Part shown: positions 24,297-33,073 of the stretch, piece after piece | How the letters are laid out: each line of letters starts with the position of its first letter | Position numbering within the stretch: position 1 is the stretch's first letter | NCBI GenBank assembly: GCA_015061035.1 | Contig: SUXK01000001.1 | Span: 186,001 to 250,000 of the forward strand | Direction of reading: 5' to 3' | Length of the DNA: 64,000 nucleotides | Origin: Bacteroidales bacterium | GTDB lineage: Bacteria > Bacteroidota > Bacteroidia > Bacteroidales > G3-4614 | Notes under the pieces: model-generated | Told to the model about the DNA's origin: nothing | The model's input: only the letters and a program-made list of their open reading frames with translations | Database searches by the model: none | Translations under genes and position numbers: made by a program

Positions 24297-25208
24297 ATGA
24301 AAGAGTTTGAATTAACCATATTAGGTTGTGGCTCGGCAAAACCATCAGTACGCCATCAACTATCATCGCAGGTATTGACATATCGCGGGAAACACTTTAT
24401 GATAGATTGTGGTGAGGGAACACAAGGTCAATTCTATCGTAATGGATTAAATCAAAACCGACTTTCTCATATATTCATCTCGCACCTTCATGGCGATCAC
24501 TGTTTTGGACTAATAGGATTTATATCAACCCTTGGATTACAAGAACGCACAGGTGAAATAGTGATACATGCACACTCCGATTTAGAGACACTACTTCGCC
24601 CGCAAATTGATTACTATTGCAGTGGAAGTACACTAAAAATAACAATAGAACCACTCCCCTCTAAAGTTGCAGAAATCTATAACGATGGAACACTTCGAGT
24701 AACATCTTTCCCCTTAAAACATCGCATTCCAACATTCGGATTCAAGTTTGAAGAGATAAACAAATTGCCCCATATAATCAAAGAGAGGGCAGAGAGGTAT
24801 AGCATACCTCTAAAAGAGTTGCCTCGCATAAAAGAGGGAGCAGATTATATTACACCTGATGGAGATATAATCCCAAATAGTGAGTTGGTATCACCTCCGT
24901 CACCAGCATCAAGTTACGCCTATTGCTCCGATACAAAATATACAACATCAATCATTCCTCATATAAAAGGAGTATCACTTCTGTATCACGAAGCAACCTA
25001 TCTTCACGATATGGAGAAGACCGCCCGTAAACGCTACCATACAACTGCTCTGCAAGCAGCAAAAATAGCAAAAGAGGCAGAGGTAGAGCAGTTGATTATA
25101 GGTCACTTTTCAACTCGTTACAAAGATGAATCACCTCTTTTGCAAGAGGCACAAAAGGAGTTTGCAAATACAATCTTAGCAAACGAGGGCTTGAAAATAA
25201 AGTTTTAA
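24297..25208 (+). CDS. rnz: ribonuclease Z
   Basis: A 303-residue metallo-beta-lactamase-fold tRNA 3'-endonuclease. The zinc motif is ISHLHGDHCFG, the N-terminal strand is LTILGCGSAKPS, and a later SDTKYT and HEATYL supply further ligands. PxKHRIPTFGF corresponds to the exosite region. I start it at the ATG at 24297; a longer frame from a TTG at 24240 would read through the GC-rich hairpin and adds residues not seen in the family. It ends 2 bases before the convergent tpx stop, with no terminator in between. Confidence 0.93.
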   Translation: MKEFELTILGCGSAKPSVRHQLSSQVLTYRGKHFMIDCGEGTQGQFYRNGLNQNRLSHIFISHLHGDHCFGLIGFISTLGLQERTGEIVIHAHSDLETLLRPQIDYYCSGSTLKITIEPLPSKVAEIYNDGTLRVTSFPLKHRIPTFGFKFEEINKLPHIIKERAERYSIPLKELPRIKEGADYITPDGDIIPNSELVSPPSPASSYAYCSDTKYTTSIIPHIKGVSLLYHEATYLHDMEKTARKRYHTTALQAAKIAKEAEVEQLIIGHFSTRYKDESPLLQEAQKEFANTILANEGLKIKF

Positions 25209-25210
25209 CC

Positions 25211-25705
25211 TTACCAACTTAAAACCTGAATAACCTCCATATAGTCAGGCTCTGAGTTAATATCCTCAACAATTTGAGTGTAATAAATCTTCTCATCTTT
25301 AACAACTACAATAGCACGAGTAAGTAGTCCTGAAAGAACTCCCTTGGAGATTACAACTCCATACTTCTCTCCAAAATCTCCAGGATAAAAATCCGATGCA
25401 GTAATAACGTTCTTAATGCCTTCAGCACCGCAAAAACGCGACAGAGCAAAAGGCAAATCCTTTGAAACACAAACCACCACACAATCCTTCAACTCTGCCG
25501 CCATTTTATTGAAATGCCTAACCGATGTAGCACAAACTCCCGTATCTATACTTGGAAATATATTAAAAACAATACATTTGCCTTTAAAATCAGATAAATG
25601 TAATTTTTTCATTTCACTTGTGGTAATTGTAAAATCAGGAGCCTTAGCACCATTTGCAATAAACTTATGTTTAAGTTCTTGCTCCTCACCATTCAGATAA
25701 ATCAT
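25211..25705 (-). CDS. tpx: thiol peroxidase
   Basis: A 164-residue atypical 2-Cys peroxiredoxin that reduces peroxides with thioredoxin. The peroxidatic Cys is in DTGVCATSVRHF and the resolving Cys in SRFCGAEG. Length is the usual one (about 165) from the ATG at 25705 (MIYLNGEEQ). The longer frame to 25753 adds a basic Met-rich leader without family support. The partner thioredoxin could be the trxA product at 7525. It is convergent with rnz across only 2 bases. Confidence 0.93.
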   Translation of the reverse strand: MIYLNGEEQELKHKFIANGAKAPDFTITTSEMKKLHLSDFKGKCIVFNIFPSIDTGVCATSVRHFNKMAAELKDCVVVCVSKDLPFALSRFCGAEGIKNVITASDFYPGDFGEKYGVVISKGVLSGLLTRAIVVVKDEKIYYTQIVEDINSEPDYMEVIQVLSW

Positions 25706-25761
25706 AATTCTTTTTTTTATTATACATTTCATTGTACCAACATATTGCATCATAAGAATGT

Positions 25762-25791
25762 TTGCTAAAAAGTTTTAAATCCTTATCTTTG
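25762..25791 (+). promoter_or_regulatory. promoter of the yraN-birA operon
   Basis: TTG at 25762-25764, 19 nt, TATCTTTG at 25784-25791. The leader of about 25 nt contains two copies of the heptamer AACAACT. Confidence 0.7.
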
Positions 25792-25822
25792 CAGAAGAGC
25801 AAACAACTAACAACTAAAATAT

Positions 25823-26203
25823 ATGGCAAAGCATAACAGTTTGGGAAAACGTGGCGAGGAGCTGGCAAGAGAGTATCTTGCATCAAAAGGTTATGCGATT
25901 TGCGAAGAGAATTGGCACTCTGGAAAATATGAATTAGATATAGTTGCTCAAGATGGTATGGAGCTGGTAATTGTTGAGGTGAAAACACGCTCAAAAACAG
26001 ACTATGGAAATCCAGAAGATTTTGTGACACCACAAAAAATAAAACGTACCGTTGATGCTGCCAATCACTATCTTGAACTGCAACCGCATCACCTTGATAT
26101 TCGCTTCGATATAATTTCGGTAGTACTTGATGATGTTAATAGTGACAATTATGAGTTAGAACATATTATTGACGCATTTATGCCCGATCTTCGTACCAGA
26201 TGA
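25823..26203 (+). CDS. YraN family protein (UPF0102, endonuclease-like fold)
   Basis: A 126-residue protein with the YraN pattern: GKRGEELAREYLASKGY, then ENWHSGKYELDIVAQDG, then VIVEVKTRS (the D...EVK core of a Holliday-junction-type nuclease fold), and KIKRTVDAANHYL. The family is near-universal in bacteria and its exact substrate is unknown. The stop codon overlaps the birA start (ATGA), so the two are translationally coupled. Confidence 0.9.
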   Translation: MAKHNSLGKRGEELAREYLASKGYAICEENWHSGKYELDIVAQDGMELVIVEVKTRSKTDYGNPEDFVTPQKIKRTVDAANHYLELQPHHLDIRFDIISVVLDDVNSDNYELEHIIDAFMPDLRTR

Positions 26204-26940
26204 AAAAACATATACACCACACCCAAGCAACCTCAACTAATACCCTTATGAGAGAAATGCTGCAAGAGAATCCCAACTTGCCCGCTTTTTTTGTGGTAAG
26301 TGCAGGTTTTCAAACATCGGGGCGAGGACAACGCCAAAACGTATGGGAGTCGGAACAAGACAGGAACTTACTCTTTTCACTGCTTTTAAGACCACAAACA
26401 ATACCAGCAACCAAAGCATTTGTAGTGTCGCAAATTGTGTCAGTTGCCATAGCAAATATACTAAGTAAATATGTTAAAAAAATTGCAATAAAGTGGCCCA
26501 ATGACATCTATTGTGGAGATAAAAAAATATGTGGCATCCTGATTGAAAACTCTCTAATGGGAAATAATCTAAATACCTCAATAGTAGGTGTTGGAATAAA
26601 CATAAATCAAACAGAGTTTTCTCCTTTATTGCCTAACCCCACATCCCTTGCAATATTAACGCAACAAACATATTGCTTGCAAGACATATTAGAGGAGGTA
26701 GTATGTGAGATAGAGCAACAATACCAAAACTATGTTAGAGAGGGAGAAGAGGAGATAAGTGTATTGTATCATAGTTTGTTATATCGATTAAATTCTCTTT
26801 CAAAATATAAAATAGACTCCGAAGATAACATTCAAGAGGCAACAATAATAGGAGTTGAACCAAATGGATGTTTAAAGTTAAAACATGCTGATGATACTAT
26901 ACACAGTTATGCTTTTAAAGAAGTTGAATATATAATATAA
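26200..26940 (+). CDS. birA: biotin--[acetyl-CoA-carboxylase] ligase
   Basis: A 246-residue enzyme that attaches biotin to the carboxylase carrier protein via biotinyl-AMP. Seen: the nucleotide-binding loop GRGQRQNVWES, the KWPNDIYCGDKKICGIL segment, and GVGININQ. There is no N-terminal helix-turn-helix, so it is the catalytic-only form and not a transcriptional repressor. It overlaps the yraN stop by 4 bases. Confidence 0.94.
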   Translation: MKKHIHHTQATSTNTLMREMLQENPNLPAFFVVSAGFQTSGRGQRQNVWESEQDRNLLFSLLLRPQTIPATKAFVVSQIVSVAIANILSKYVKKIAIKWPNDIYCGDKKICGILIENSLMGNNLNTSIVGVGININQTEFSPLLPNPTSLAILTQQTYCLQDILEEVVCEIEQQYQNYVREGEEEISVLYHSLLYRLNSLSKYKIDSEDNIQEATIIGVEPNGCLKLKHADDTIHSYAFKEVEYII

Positions 26941-26950
26941 TTATAAACAC

Positions 26951-27718
26951 ATGAGAATGGCAAAGCAAATAAAAACAATAATTATATTGCTATTTGTAAC
27001 CGTAATAGTAGTAGCACAAGAGCAAGAGGTAGAATTTACAGCCGACCGTCCTGGTGCATCAACAGGAACAGGAGTAGTTGCAAAGAATGTTATACAGTGG
27101 GAGCAAGGAGTTCAATATGACGGAGATGGAGGTAGTGGACAATTTACTTTCAGTAACACTCTATTCCGTTATGGATTGTTCAAAGGCGTTGAGTTGCGAT
27201 TAGGTGGCGATGCTTTAATATATAAAGAGGGAGATAAGTGGCACTCAGCATTTTCGGGATTGAGTATAGGAACAAAAATATCATGTTTTGAAGGTAAGGG
27301 CGGAATACCCGCAATAGCAATACTTGCTGACTTGGCTCTCCCTAAAACAGGAAACGAAGGCTTTGTTGTTGAACGGTTGGCACCATCGTTTTACCTGCTA
27401 TTTGATAATCCTGTAAACGATTGGTTTAGTATAGGGTATAATGTAGGAGCAGAGTGGAATGGCGAGGATGCAACTCCATCGGCATTTGTAGCATTATGTC
27501 TTGGATTCTCAATCAACTCGCGTTTGGGATGTTTTGCTGAGAGTTACAATAATTTTGCACGATATGGAAACTTCTATGGTGTAGATTTTGGATTAAACTA
27601 TATGGTGTCAGACAGAGTTCAACTTGATGTTGCTGCAAATATTGATGCTGCTAATCCAAGAGAATGTTGGGCAGTGAGTTGTGGATTTGCTTGGCAAATA
27701 AATAATCCTAAAAGGTAG
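26951..27718 (+). CDS. outer-membrane beta-barrel protein, phenol-degradation MetA-type family
   Basis: A 255-residue protein with a signal peptide ending near VVVAQ (about residue 23), then EFTADRPGASTGTGVV, the opening typical of the PF13557-type putative outer-membrane proteins. Alternating-residue strands rich in aromatic residues run to the C-terminus (CGFAWQINNPKR). The substrate is unknown. It follows birA by 10 bases and may be read from the same promoter. The stop codon directly abuts the stop of the convergent TPR gene. Confidence 0.78.
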   Translation: MRMAKQIKTIIILLFVTVIVVAQEQEVEFTADRPGASTGTGVVAKNVIQWEQGVQYDGDGGSGQFTFSNTLFRYGLFKGVELRLGGDALIYKEGDKWHSAFSGLSIGTKISCFEGKGGIPAIAILADLALPKTGNEGFVVERLAPSFYLLFDNPVNDWFSIGYNVGAEWNGEDATPSAFVALCLGFSINSRLGCFAESYNNFARYGNFYGVDFGLNYMVSDRVQLDVAANIDAANPRECWAVSCGFAWQINNPKR

Positions 27719-28576
27719 TTATTTGTTGCCAGTAATAGGTGCTTCAAATGCCGAAATCATATCATCAATCTCTTTTATAATATTTCTTACGTAGGGGCGT
27801 TTATTTCTAATATAATCAACATCTAAATAAATCTTTGCACGTTTAAGAGCAGAGTATATATCGGTGTTCTCATACTTTACACCCTCCGATTTTTTACCTC
27901 TCTTTTGAGGTAGTTTTACAGTAAAGTTACCGTCCTTGATACTCTGTTTTGCCGATATGTAGTAGTAGTTGCCCAAAAAAAGTCGAGCCTCTATTGATGT
28001 AGGATTAATACTTAATACCTCCTCCATTACACCAATAGCAGAGTTAATGTCGCCTATATCATTCATTGCTTTTGCTTTAATGACCATAATATCTGTAATG
28101 TTCTTAGGATTATTCTCAATAATAGCATCAGCAATTTCAATGCATTTTATGTTGTTTTTTCTATTGTAGAAAAATTCTAAAAGACGATTGTTAATATAAT
28201 TCTTTAGCCAAGGTTGTTTGTTCTTAATAAGTAAAAGCGTATTCTCGTAAATATCGGTGCTGCGAGTTTTAAGAGCGAGGTTTAATGTTTTTGTTAATAC
28301 AGAGTCTAATGGAATACCTCTGTTCTCGGAAATTGAGATATAGGACATTATCCTGTTATAGTTATTGCATTTTCCTGCGGCTATAATAGATGGTGCATAT
28401 AATGCAATATTACCTTTTTCGTTATTTAATACAATGTTGTATATTTCCGAAGCCTCTTTCCACTCTTTTTTGTTGAAATGCTCTTCGGCTTTAATTAATA
28501 TTTTGTTCTCACCTAAAACTGAAAATGAGAGCGATGATACAAATAGTAATATCCCTATAATAAAAGTTTTAGTCAT
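27719..28576 (-). CDS. secreted TPR-containing protein
   Basis: A 285-residue protein with a signal peptide (MTKTFIIGILLFVSSLSFSV, cleavage about residue 22) and tetratricopeptide-like helix pairs (AEEHFNKKEWKEASEIYNI; GDINSAIGVMEEVLSINPTSIEARLFLGNYYY). It is probably periplasmic with a scaffold role. I start at 28576; eight more residues are possible up to 28600 but would precede the signal peptide. A lysine-rich loop (PQKRGKKSEG) interrupts the C-terminal part. The partner is unknown. Confidence 0.85.
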   Translation of the reverse strand: MTKTFIIGILLFVSSLSFSVLGENKILIKAEEHFNKKEWKEASEIYNIVLNNEKGNIALYAPSIIAAGKCNNYNRIMSYISISENRGIPLDSVLTKTLNLALKTRSTDIYENTLLLIKNKQPWLKNYINNRLLEFFYNRKNNIKCIEIADAIIENNPKNITDIMVIKAKAMNDIGDINSAIGVMEEVLSINPTSIEARLFLGNYYYISAKQSIKDGNFTVKLPQKRGKKSEGVKYENTDIYSALKRAKIYLDVDYIRNKRPYVRNIIKEIDDMISAFEAPITGNK

Positions 28577-28683
28577 AAATAAATTATCTAAATCAGGCAT
28601 CTAAATTAATAAAGAAAATTCTAATAATATCTTTCTGTAAAAAAATAAATTAGCAAAACGTATGAAAGTTCACACAAAATTTA

Positions 28684-28691
28684 TAATTTTG
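28684..28691 (+). promoter_or_regulatory. -7 box upstream of pyrH
   Basis: TAATTTTG, 23 nt before the pyrH ATG. No TTG partner at the proper distance. Confidence 0.5.
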
Positions 28692-28714
28692 AACAGATAA
28701 ATAAAATAACTACT

Positions 28715-29431
28715 ATGGAAGTAAAGTATAAAAGAGTTTTGTTAAAACTCAGCGGTGAGTCGTTGATGGGCGAAAAAGGTTATGGAATAGATGAAAATCA
28801 TCTTGCTGCATACGCAAAACAGATAAAAGAGGTTGCTGATATGGGCATTGAGATAGGAATCGTAATTGGAGGTGGAAATATATTTCGCGGATTGAGCGGA
28901 GCCTCAAAAGGATTCGATCGAGTTCGTGGTGACCAAATGGGTATGTTGGCAACCGTAATAAATAGCCTTGCATTGCAATCGGCATTAGAGACAGCGGGGC
29001 AACCAGCAGCGGTATTCACAGCGGTAGGAATGTTCCCGATAGGTGAACCTTACGGAAAGAGTAGAGTAATTGAAGCCTTAAAAGCAGGTAAGATAGCAAT
29101 CATGGCAGGAGGAACAGGAAATCCATACTTTACAACTGATACAGCATCAGCATTGAGAGGTGTGGAGATAGAGGCTGATGTTATGCTGAAAGGAACACGT
29201 GTTGATGGAATCTATACAGCCGATCCTGAAAAAGATCCCAACGCAGTAAAATTTGATAGTATTACTTACGATGAGATATACAACCGCAATCTCAGAGTAA
29301 TGGACTTAACAGCAACAACACTTTGTAAAGAGAATAAATTACCAATCATAGTATTTGATATGGATACAGCAGGAAATCTTAAAAAAGTACTATCGGGAGA
29401 GAATATAGGAACATTAGTATATCAAGAGTAA
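28715..29431 (+). CDS. pyrH: UMP kinase
   Basis: A 238-residue hexameric amino-acid-kinase-fold enzyme that phosphorylates UMP to UDP. Seen: [14 protein letters not shown] at the start, [23 protein letters not shown], and the C-terminal [13 protein letters not shown]. Length is normal. It precedes frr by 20 bases, a very common bacterial pairing, and rsgA follows. Confidence 0.97.
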   Translation: MEVKYKRVLLKLSGESLMGEKGYGIDENHLAAYAKQIKEVADMGIEIGIVIGGGNIFRGLSGASKGFDRVRGDQMGMLATVINSLALQSALETAGQPAAVFTAVGMFPIGEPYGKSRVIEALKAGKIAIMAGGTGNPYFTTDTASALRGVEIEADVMLKGTRVDGIYTADPEKDPNAVKFDSITYDEIYNRNLRVMDLTATTLCKENKLPIIVFDMDTAGNLKKVLSGENIGTLVYQE

Positions 29432-29451
29432 AAACAAAAAAACGAAATATT

Positions 29452-30015
29452 ATGGCAGACTTAAATGTAATATTAGACGCAGCAGGCGAGAAAATGGAGA
29501 TGAGTATCGCATTCTTAGATGAAGCATTGGCAACAATACGTGCAGGAAAAGCATCGGCACGTTTATTAGATCCTGTAAGAGTTGACTACTATGGCTCATC
29601 AGTGCCAGTTTCACAGGTAGCAACAATAGTAGTTCCCGATGCAAAAACTATAATGATACAACCATGGGAAAAGAGCATGTTGCGCGAGATAGAGAAGGCA
29701 ATTCAAAATTCAGCCGTTGGTATCACACCTGAGAATAATGGTGAGCATATCCGCTTAGGAATACCTCCAATTACAGAGGATCGTCGTCGCGATCTTGTAA
29801 AACGCTCAAAGGGTGAGGCTGAGAATGCAAAAGTTGCAATTCGTAATGCACGCCGTGAGGCAATAGAGGCATTCAAAAAAGCACAAAAGAACGAAGGAAT
29901 GCCTGAAGATATGGCAAAAGACGGAGAAGATAGAGTGCAAAAACTTCACGACAAATACATTAAAAAAGTAGATGAACTATTTGCCGAGAAGGAGAAAGAG
30001 ATTTTGACTGTATAA
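29452..30015 (+). CDS. frr: ribosome recycling factor
   Basis: A 187-residue three-helix-bundle protein with a small beta domain that, with EF-G, splits the post-termination ribosome. Seen: [70 protein letters not shown]. Length matches the family. Co-transcribed with pyrH (20-base gap) and probably rsgA (15-base gap). Confidence 0.97.
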   Translation: MADLNVILDAAGEKMEMSIAFLDEALATIRAGKASARLLDPVRVDYYGSSVPVSQVATIVVPDAKTIMIQPWEKSMLREIEKAIQNSAVGITPENNGEHIRLGIPPITEDRRRDLVKRSKGEAENAKVAIRNARREAIEAFKKAQKNEGMPEDMAKDGEDRVQKLHDKYIKKVDELFAEKEKEILTV

Positions 30016-30030
30016 TAGCAAAAAGAAGAG

Positions 30031-30963
30031 TTGAGAGGCTTAGTAACTAAAAATACAGGAAGTGGTTATTGGGTGCGACTCGATAACGGAAAAACCCTTT
30101 TATGTAAAGTAAAAGGGAACTTTCGTTTAAAAGGAATACGCACAACAAATCCTGTGGCCGTAGGCGATTATGTTGAGGTAGAGGAGGTTGGAGTTGATGT
30201 GGCCTATATAAAAGAGATAGAGGAACGCAAAAACTATATAATACGCAAAGCCTCAAATCTCTCAAAAGAATCACATATATTGGCAAGTAACTTGTCGCAA
30301 ACCCTTTTGGTGGTAACAATAGCACATCCTCAAACTAACCTTGTGTTTATTGACCGTTTTTTAGCAACAGCCGAGGCTTACAGAGTTCCCGCAATACTTG
30401 TTTTTAATAAAATTGACCTCTACAATGAAGAGGAGCAAGAACTCTTGGATGCAGTTATAAATCTATATGAAACAATAGGATATAAATGCTTGAAAGTATC
30501 GGCCACAACAGGAGAGGGAATAGAGGCTTTGAGAGGAGAGTTAGAGGGTGAAACTACACTACTTTCGGGCAATTCAGGGGTAGGAAAGTCGAGTATAATA
30601 AATGCAATAATACCAGATGCAAATCTTAGAACAGGAAATATATCCTCTTCTCATGGAACAGGTATGCACACAACTACATTCTCTGAAATGTTTGATTTGC
30701 CAACCTCGGGAGCAGTTATTGATACTCCGGGAATAAAAGGATTTGGAACAATTGACTTTAAGGAGGCAGAGGTGTCGCACTACTTTCCTGAAATTTTTAA
30801 GGAGTCGGCCGATTGTAGGTTTGGAAACTGTACACATCGTAACGAGCCGGGTTGTGCTGTACTAAAAGCATTAGAGGAGCAGAGAATAAGTCAATCGCGA
30901 TATGCCTCATATTTGAGTATATTAGAAGATATAACAGACGGTAAATACCGAACAGGGTTATAA
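30031..30963 (+). CDS. rsgA: small-ribosomal-subunit GTPase RsgA
   Basis: A 310-residue circularly permuted GTPase of 30S maturation. The order is an OB fold (1-70), the G4 motif NKID, then the P-loop [12 protein letters not shown] and the G3 motif DTPGIKGFG. The C-terminal zinc site is [14 protein letters not shown]. The start is a TTG at 30031, the only reasonable start; the OB-fold strand [13 protein letters not shown] begins immediately after. It lies 15 bases after frr. Confidence 0.94.
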   Translation: MRGLVTKNTGSGYWVRLDNGKTLLCKVKGNFRLKGIRTTNPVAVGDYVEVEEVGVDVAYIKEIEERKNYIIRKASNLSKESHILASNLSQTLLVVTIAHPQTNLVFIDRFLATAEAYRVPAILVFNKIDLYNEEEQELLDAVINLYETIGYKCLKVSATTGEGIEALRGELEGETTLLSGNSGVGKSSIINAIIPDANLRTGNISSSHGTGMHTTTFSEMFDLPTSGAVIDTPGIKGFGTIDFKEAEVSHYFPEIFKESADCRFGNCTHRNEPGCAVLKALEEQRISQSRYASYLSILEDITDGKYRTGL

Positions 30964-30964
30964 T

Positions 30965-30987
30965 CAGTTGTTAGTTGTTAGTTGTTA
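30965..30987. repeat. heptamer tandem repeat (AGTTGTT x3)
   Basis: Three head-to-tail copies of AGTTGTT lie right after the rsgA stop, followed by the palindrome AGAGATCTCT. Two copies in the opposite orientation lie at 25803-25816, and a related run near 12491-12507. Confidence 0.55.
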
Positions 30988-31036
30988 GAGATCTCTAAAA
31001 ATAGCAAGTAGATACTAACTGCAAATATTAATAAAG

Positions 31037-31831
31037 ATGAAACAATATTTAGATCTATTACAAAGAGTTCTTGATGAAGGCGTAGTAAAAAGCGACCGTA
31101 CAGGAACTGGAACAACATCGGTGTTTGGGCATCAGATGCGTTTTAAAATGGAAGATGGATTTCCTCTATTGACAACAAAGAAACTCCACCTTAAATCAAT
31201 CATATATGAGTTGTTGTGGTTTTTGAAGGGAGATACAAATGCAAAATACCTACAAGATAACGGAGTTCGCATTTGGAATGAGTGGGCAGATCCAGACGGA
31301 AATCTCGGACACATCTATGGCTATCAGTGGCGTTCATGGCCCGACTATAAAGGAGGACACATTGATCAAATATCAGAGGTGGTGGAGACGATAAAAAACA
31401 ATCCAGACTCTCGAAGAATAATAGTGTGTTCGTGGAACGTAGCCGATCTCCCAAATATGAACTTACCTCCATGTCACTGCTTTTTCCAATTTTATGTAGC
31501 AGATGGTAAACTATCATTACAACTATACCAACGCAGTGCCGATATATTCTTGGGAGTACCCTTTAATATAGCATCTTATGCACTGCTGTTGAAGATGATG
31601 GCTCAAGTAACAGGATTAAAAGAGGGCGATTTTGTGCATACCCTTGGTGATGCACATATCTATAACAATCATATGGAGCAAGTGCAATTACAGTTATCTC
31701 GAGAGCCAAGAGCATTGCCACAAATGAAGATTAATCCTAATGTAAAAAGCATTTTTGATTTTAAATTCGAGGACTTTGAGTTGGTTGATTACGATCCGCA
31801 CCCACACATCAAAGGAGTAGTATCAGTCTAA
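31037..31831 (+). CDS. thyA: thymidylate synthase
   Basis: A 264-residue enzyme that methylates dUMP to dTMP using methylene-tetrahydrofolate. The nucleophile is Cys146 in NLPPCHCFF, the same number and total length as E. coli ThyA. The phosphate-binding RTGTGT loop, the SRR pair (125-127) and the C-terminal IKGVVSV are present. It is followed 13 bases later by folA, which recycles the dihydrofolate it makes. Confidence 0.98.
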   Translation: MKQYLDLLQRVLDEGVVKSDRTGTGTTSVFGHQMRFKMEDGFPLLTTKKLHLKSIIYELLWFLKGDTNAKYLQDNGVRIWNEWADPDGNLGHIYGYQWRSWPDYKGGHIDQISEVVETIKNNPDSRRIIVCSWNVADLPNMNLPPCHCFFQFYVADGKLSLQLYQRSADIFLGVPFNIASYALLLKMMAQVTGLKEGDFVHTLGDAHIYNNHMEQVQLQLSREPRALPQMKINPNVKSIFDFKFEDFELVDYDPHPHIKGVVSV

Positions 31832-31844
31832 ATAATAAGAACGT

Positions 31845-32339
31845 ATGGCAACAATATCTGTAATAGTAGCAGTAGCAGAGGATGGAGCAATAGGTAAGGA
31901 TAACGGATTACTATGCCGATTGCCAAATGACTTAAAATATTTTAAGTCGCTTACGCTTGGGCATACCATAATAATGGGGCGTAACACATTTCTTTCTCTG
32001 CCCAATGGAGCATTGCCGGGGAGAGATAATGTAGTGCTATCGCGTTCACAAGTTGAGTATCCCTCAACCAAAACATATAACAGTGTAGAGGAGGCAATAG
32101 AGGCAGTAAAAGAGCAAGAAGAGGTCTTTTTTATAGGAGGCGCTCAAATATATAGTCAAGTATTAAAATATGCCGATAAACTATATATAACAGAGATACA
32201 TGCTACATTCCCTGATGCTGATGCACACTTCCCTCAGTTAGATAGAACAGGGTGGAGAGAGGTGTCGCGACAAGATAACCCTGCTGATGAGAAACACTGC
32301 CACCCATATAGTTTTGTTGTGTACGAGAGAGTGAGGTAG
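31845..32339 (+). CDS. folA: dihydrofolate reductase
   Basis: A 164-residue NADPH-dependent enzyme that regenerates tetrahydrofolate from dihydrofolate. Seen: SVIVAVAEDGAIGKDNGLLCRLPNDLKYFK (substrate-pocket residues, Met20-loop region), TIIMGRNTFLSLP, and FFIGGAQIYSQ. It is paired with thyA (13-base gap), a classic arrangement because ThyA oxidises the folate. The gene ends before a 237-base leader region of rpsO. Confidence 0.96.
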   Translation: MATISVIVAVAEDGAIGKDNGLLCRLPNDLKYFKSLTLGHTIIMGRNTFLSLPNGALPGRDNVVLSRSQVEYPSTKTYNSVEEAIEAVKEQEEVFFIGGAQIYSQVLKYADKLYITEIHATFPDADAHFPQLDRTGWREVSRQDNPADEKHCHPYSFVVYERVR

Positions 32340-32350
32340 TTGTTAATTAA

Positions 32351-32436
32351 CAAACATTTGTTTGTAGAGTCTGTTTTTGCCCAACAATACACAAGTAAAT
32401 TTGCTATTGTGTTTGTTTGCCTCACAGACTTGTTGG
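32351..32436. other. interleaved inverted repeats upstream of rpsO
   Basis: AGTCTGT (32368-32374) can pair with ACAGACT (32424-32430), and CCAACAA (32381-32387) with TTGTTGG (32430-32436). The arms are interleaved, as in a pseudoknot. ACACAA/TTGTGT lies inside, and a 14-base near-palindrome lies at 32351-32364. These lie upstream of the rpsO promoter. Confidence 0.4.
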
Positions 32437-32507
32437 TTATCAACTATCAACATGATTGGTCTAATTACTCCAATCAGACTAATAACTATAACTAATAATA
32501 CAAAGAG

Positions 32508-32538
32508 TTGCACAATTAAAAAAAATGTATTAATTTTG
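32508..32538 (+). promoter_or_regulatory. rpsO promoter
   Basis: TTG at 32508-32510, 20 nt, TAATTTTG at 32531-32538. The start near 32545 gives a leader of about 32 nt. Confidence 0.7.
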
Positions 32539-32576
32539 CACCGCAAATTTTTATTAACCATAAACAATTTTTTAAG

Positions 32577-32846
32577 ATGTATTTAACTTCTGAGAAAAAG
32601 AGAGAAATCTTTGAGAAATACGGAAAGTCTAATACTGATACTGGCTCACCTGAAGCACAGATAGCATTATTTTCATACCGTATCGCTCATTTGACTGAAC
32701 ACTTAAAGTCAAATCACAAAGATTATAGCACTGAAAGAGCATTGAAAATGTTAGTAGGTAAACGTCGTCGCATGCTTGACTATTTGGTTAAAATTGACAT
32801 TGAGCGTTACCGTGCTATCATCAAAGAGCTTGGTATCAGAAAGTAA
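32577..32846 (+). CDS. rpsO: 30S ribosomal protein S15
   Basis: An 89-residue protein with the S15 pattern: YGKSNTDTGSPEAQIALFSYRIAHLTEHLKSNHKDYST followed by LLVGKRRRMLDYL-type residues. It binds 16S rRNA in the central domain and bridges to the large subunit. Length is exactly that of E. coli S15. It is monocistronic, with its own promoter and terminator. Confidence 0.98.
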   Translation: MYLTSEKKREIFEKYGKSNTDTGSPEAQIALFSYRIAHLTEHLKSNHKDYSTERALKMLVGKRRRMLDYLVKIDIERYRAIIKELGIRK

Positions 32847-32882
32847 TCGAGTTAAAGGCTCAATTACAAAAAGAGAAAAAAG

Positions 32883-32915
32883 AGGCTGTCGGAAAATATT
32901 CGATAGCCTTTTTTT
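32883..32915 (+). terminator. rpsO terminator
   Basis: A 9-bp stem (32883-32891 with 32901-32909, one G-T pair), followed by seven T. Confidence 0.88.
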
Positions 32916-33073
32916 AGTTCTCGGATTGTATATTTAGTATAAATTTGACACTTAAAGTCGCAGAAAAATTGTAACTTTGCACCCGAAATAAAACAAAGTT
33001 TTATTCGATTATAATGGAAGCCTAAAAGAAGAGAGGTATTCTAAGAATAAAACGACTAAATAAAATCTTATAT

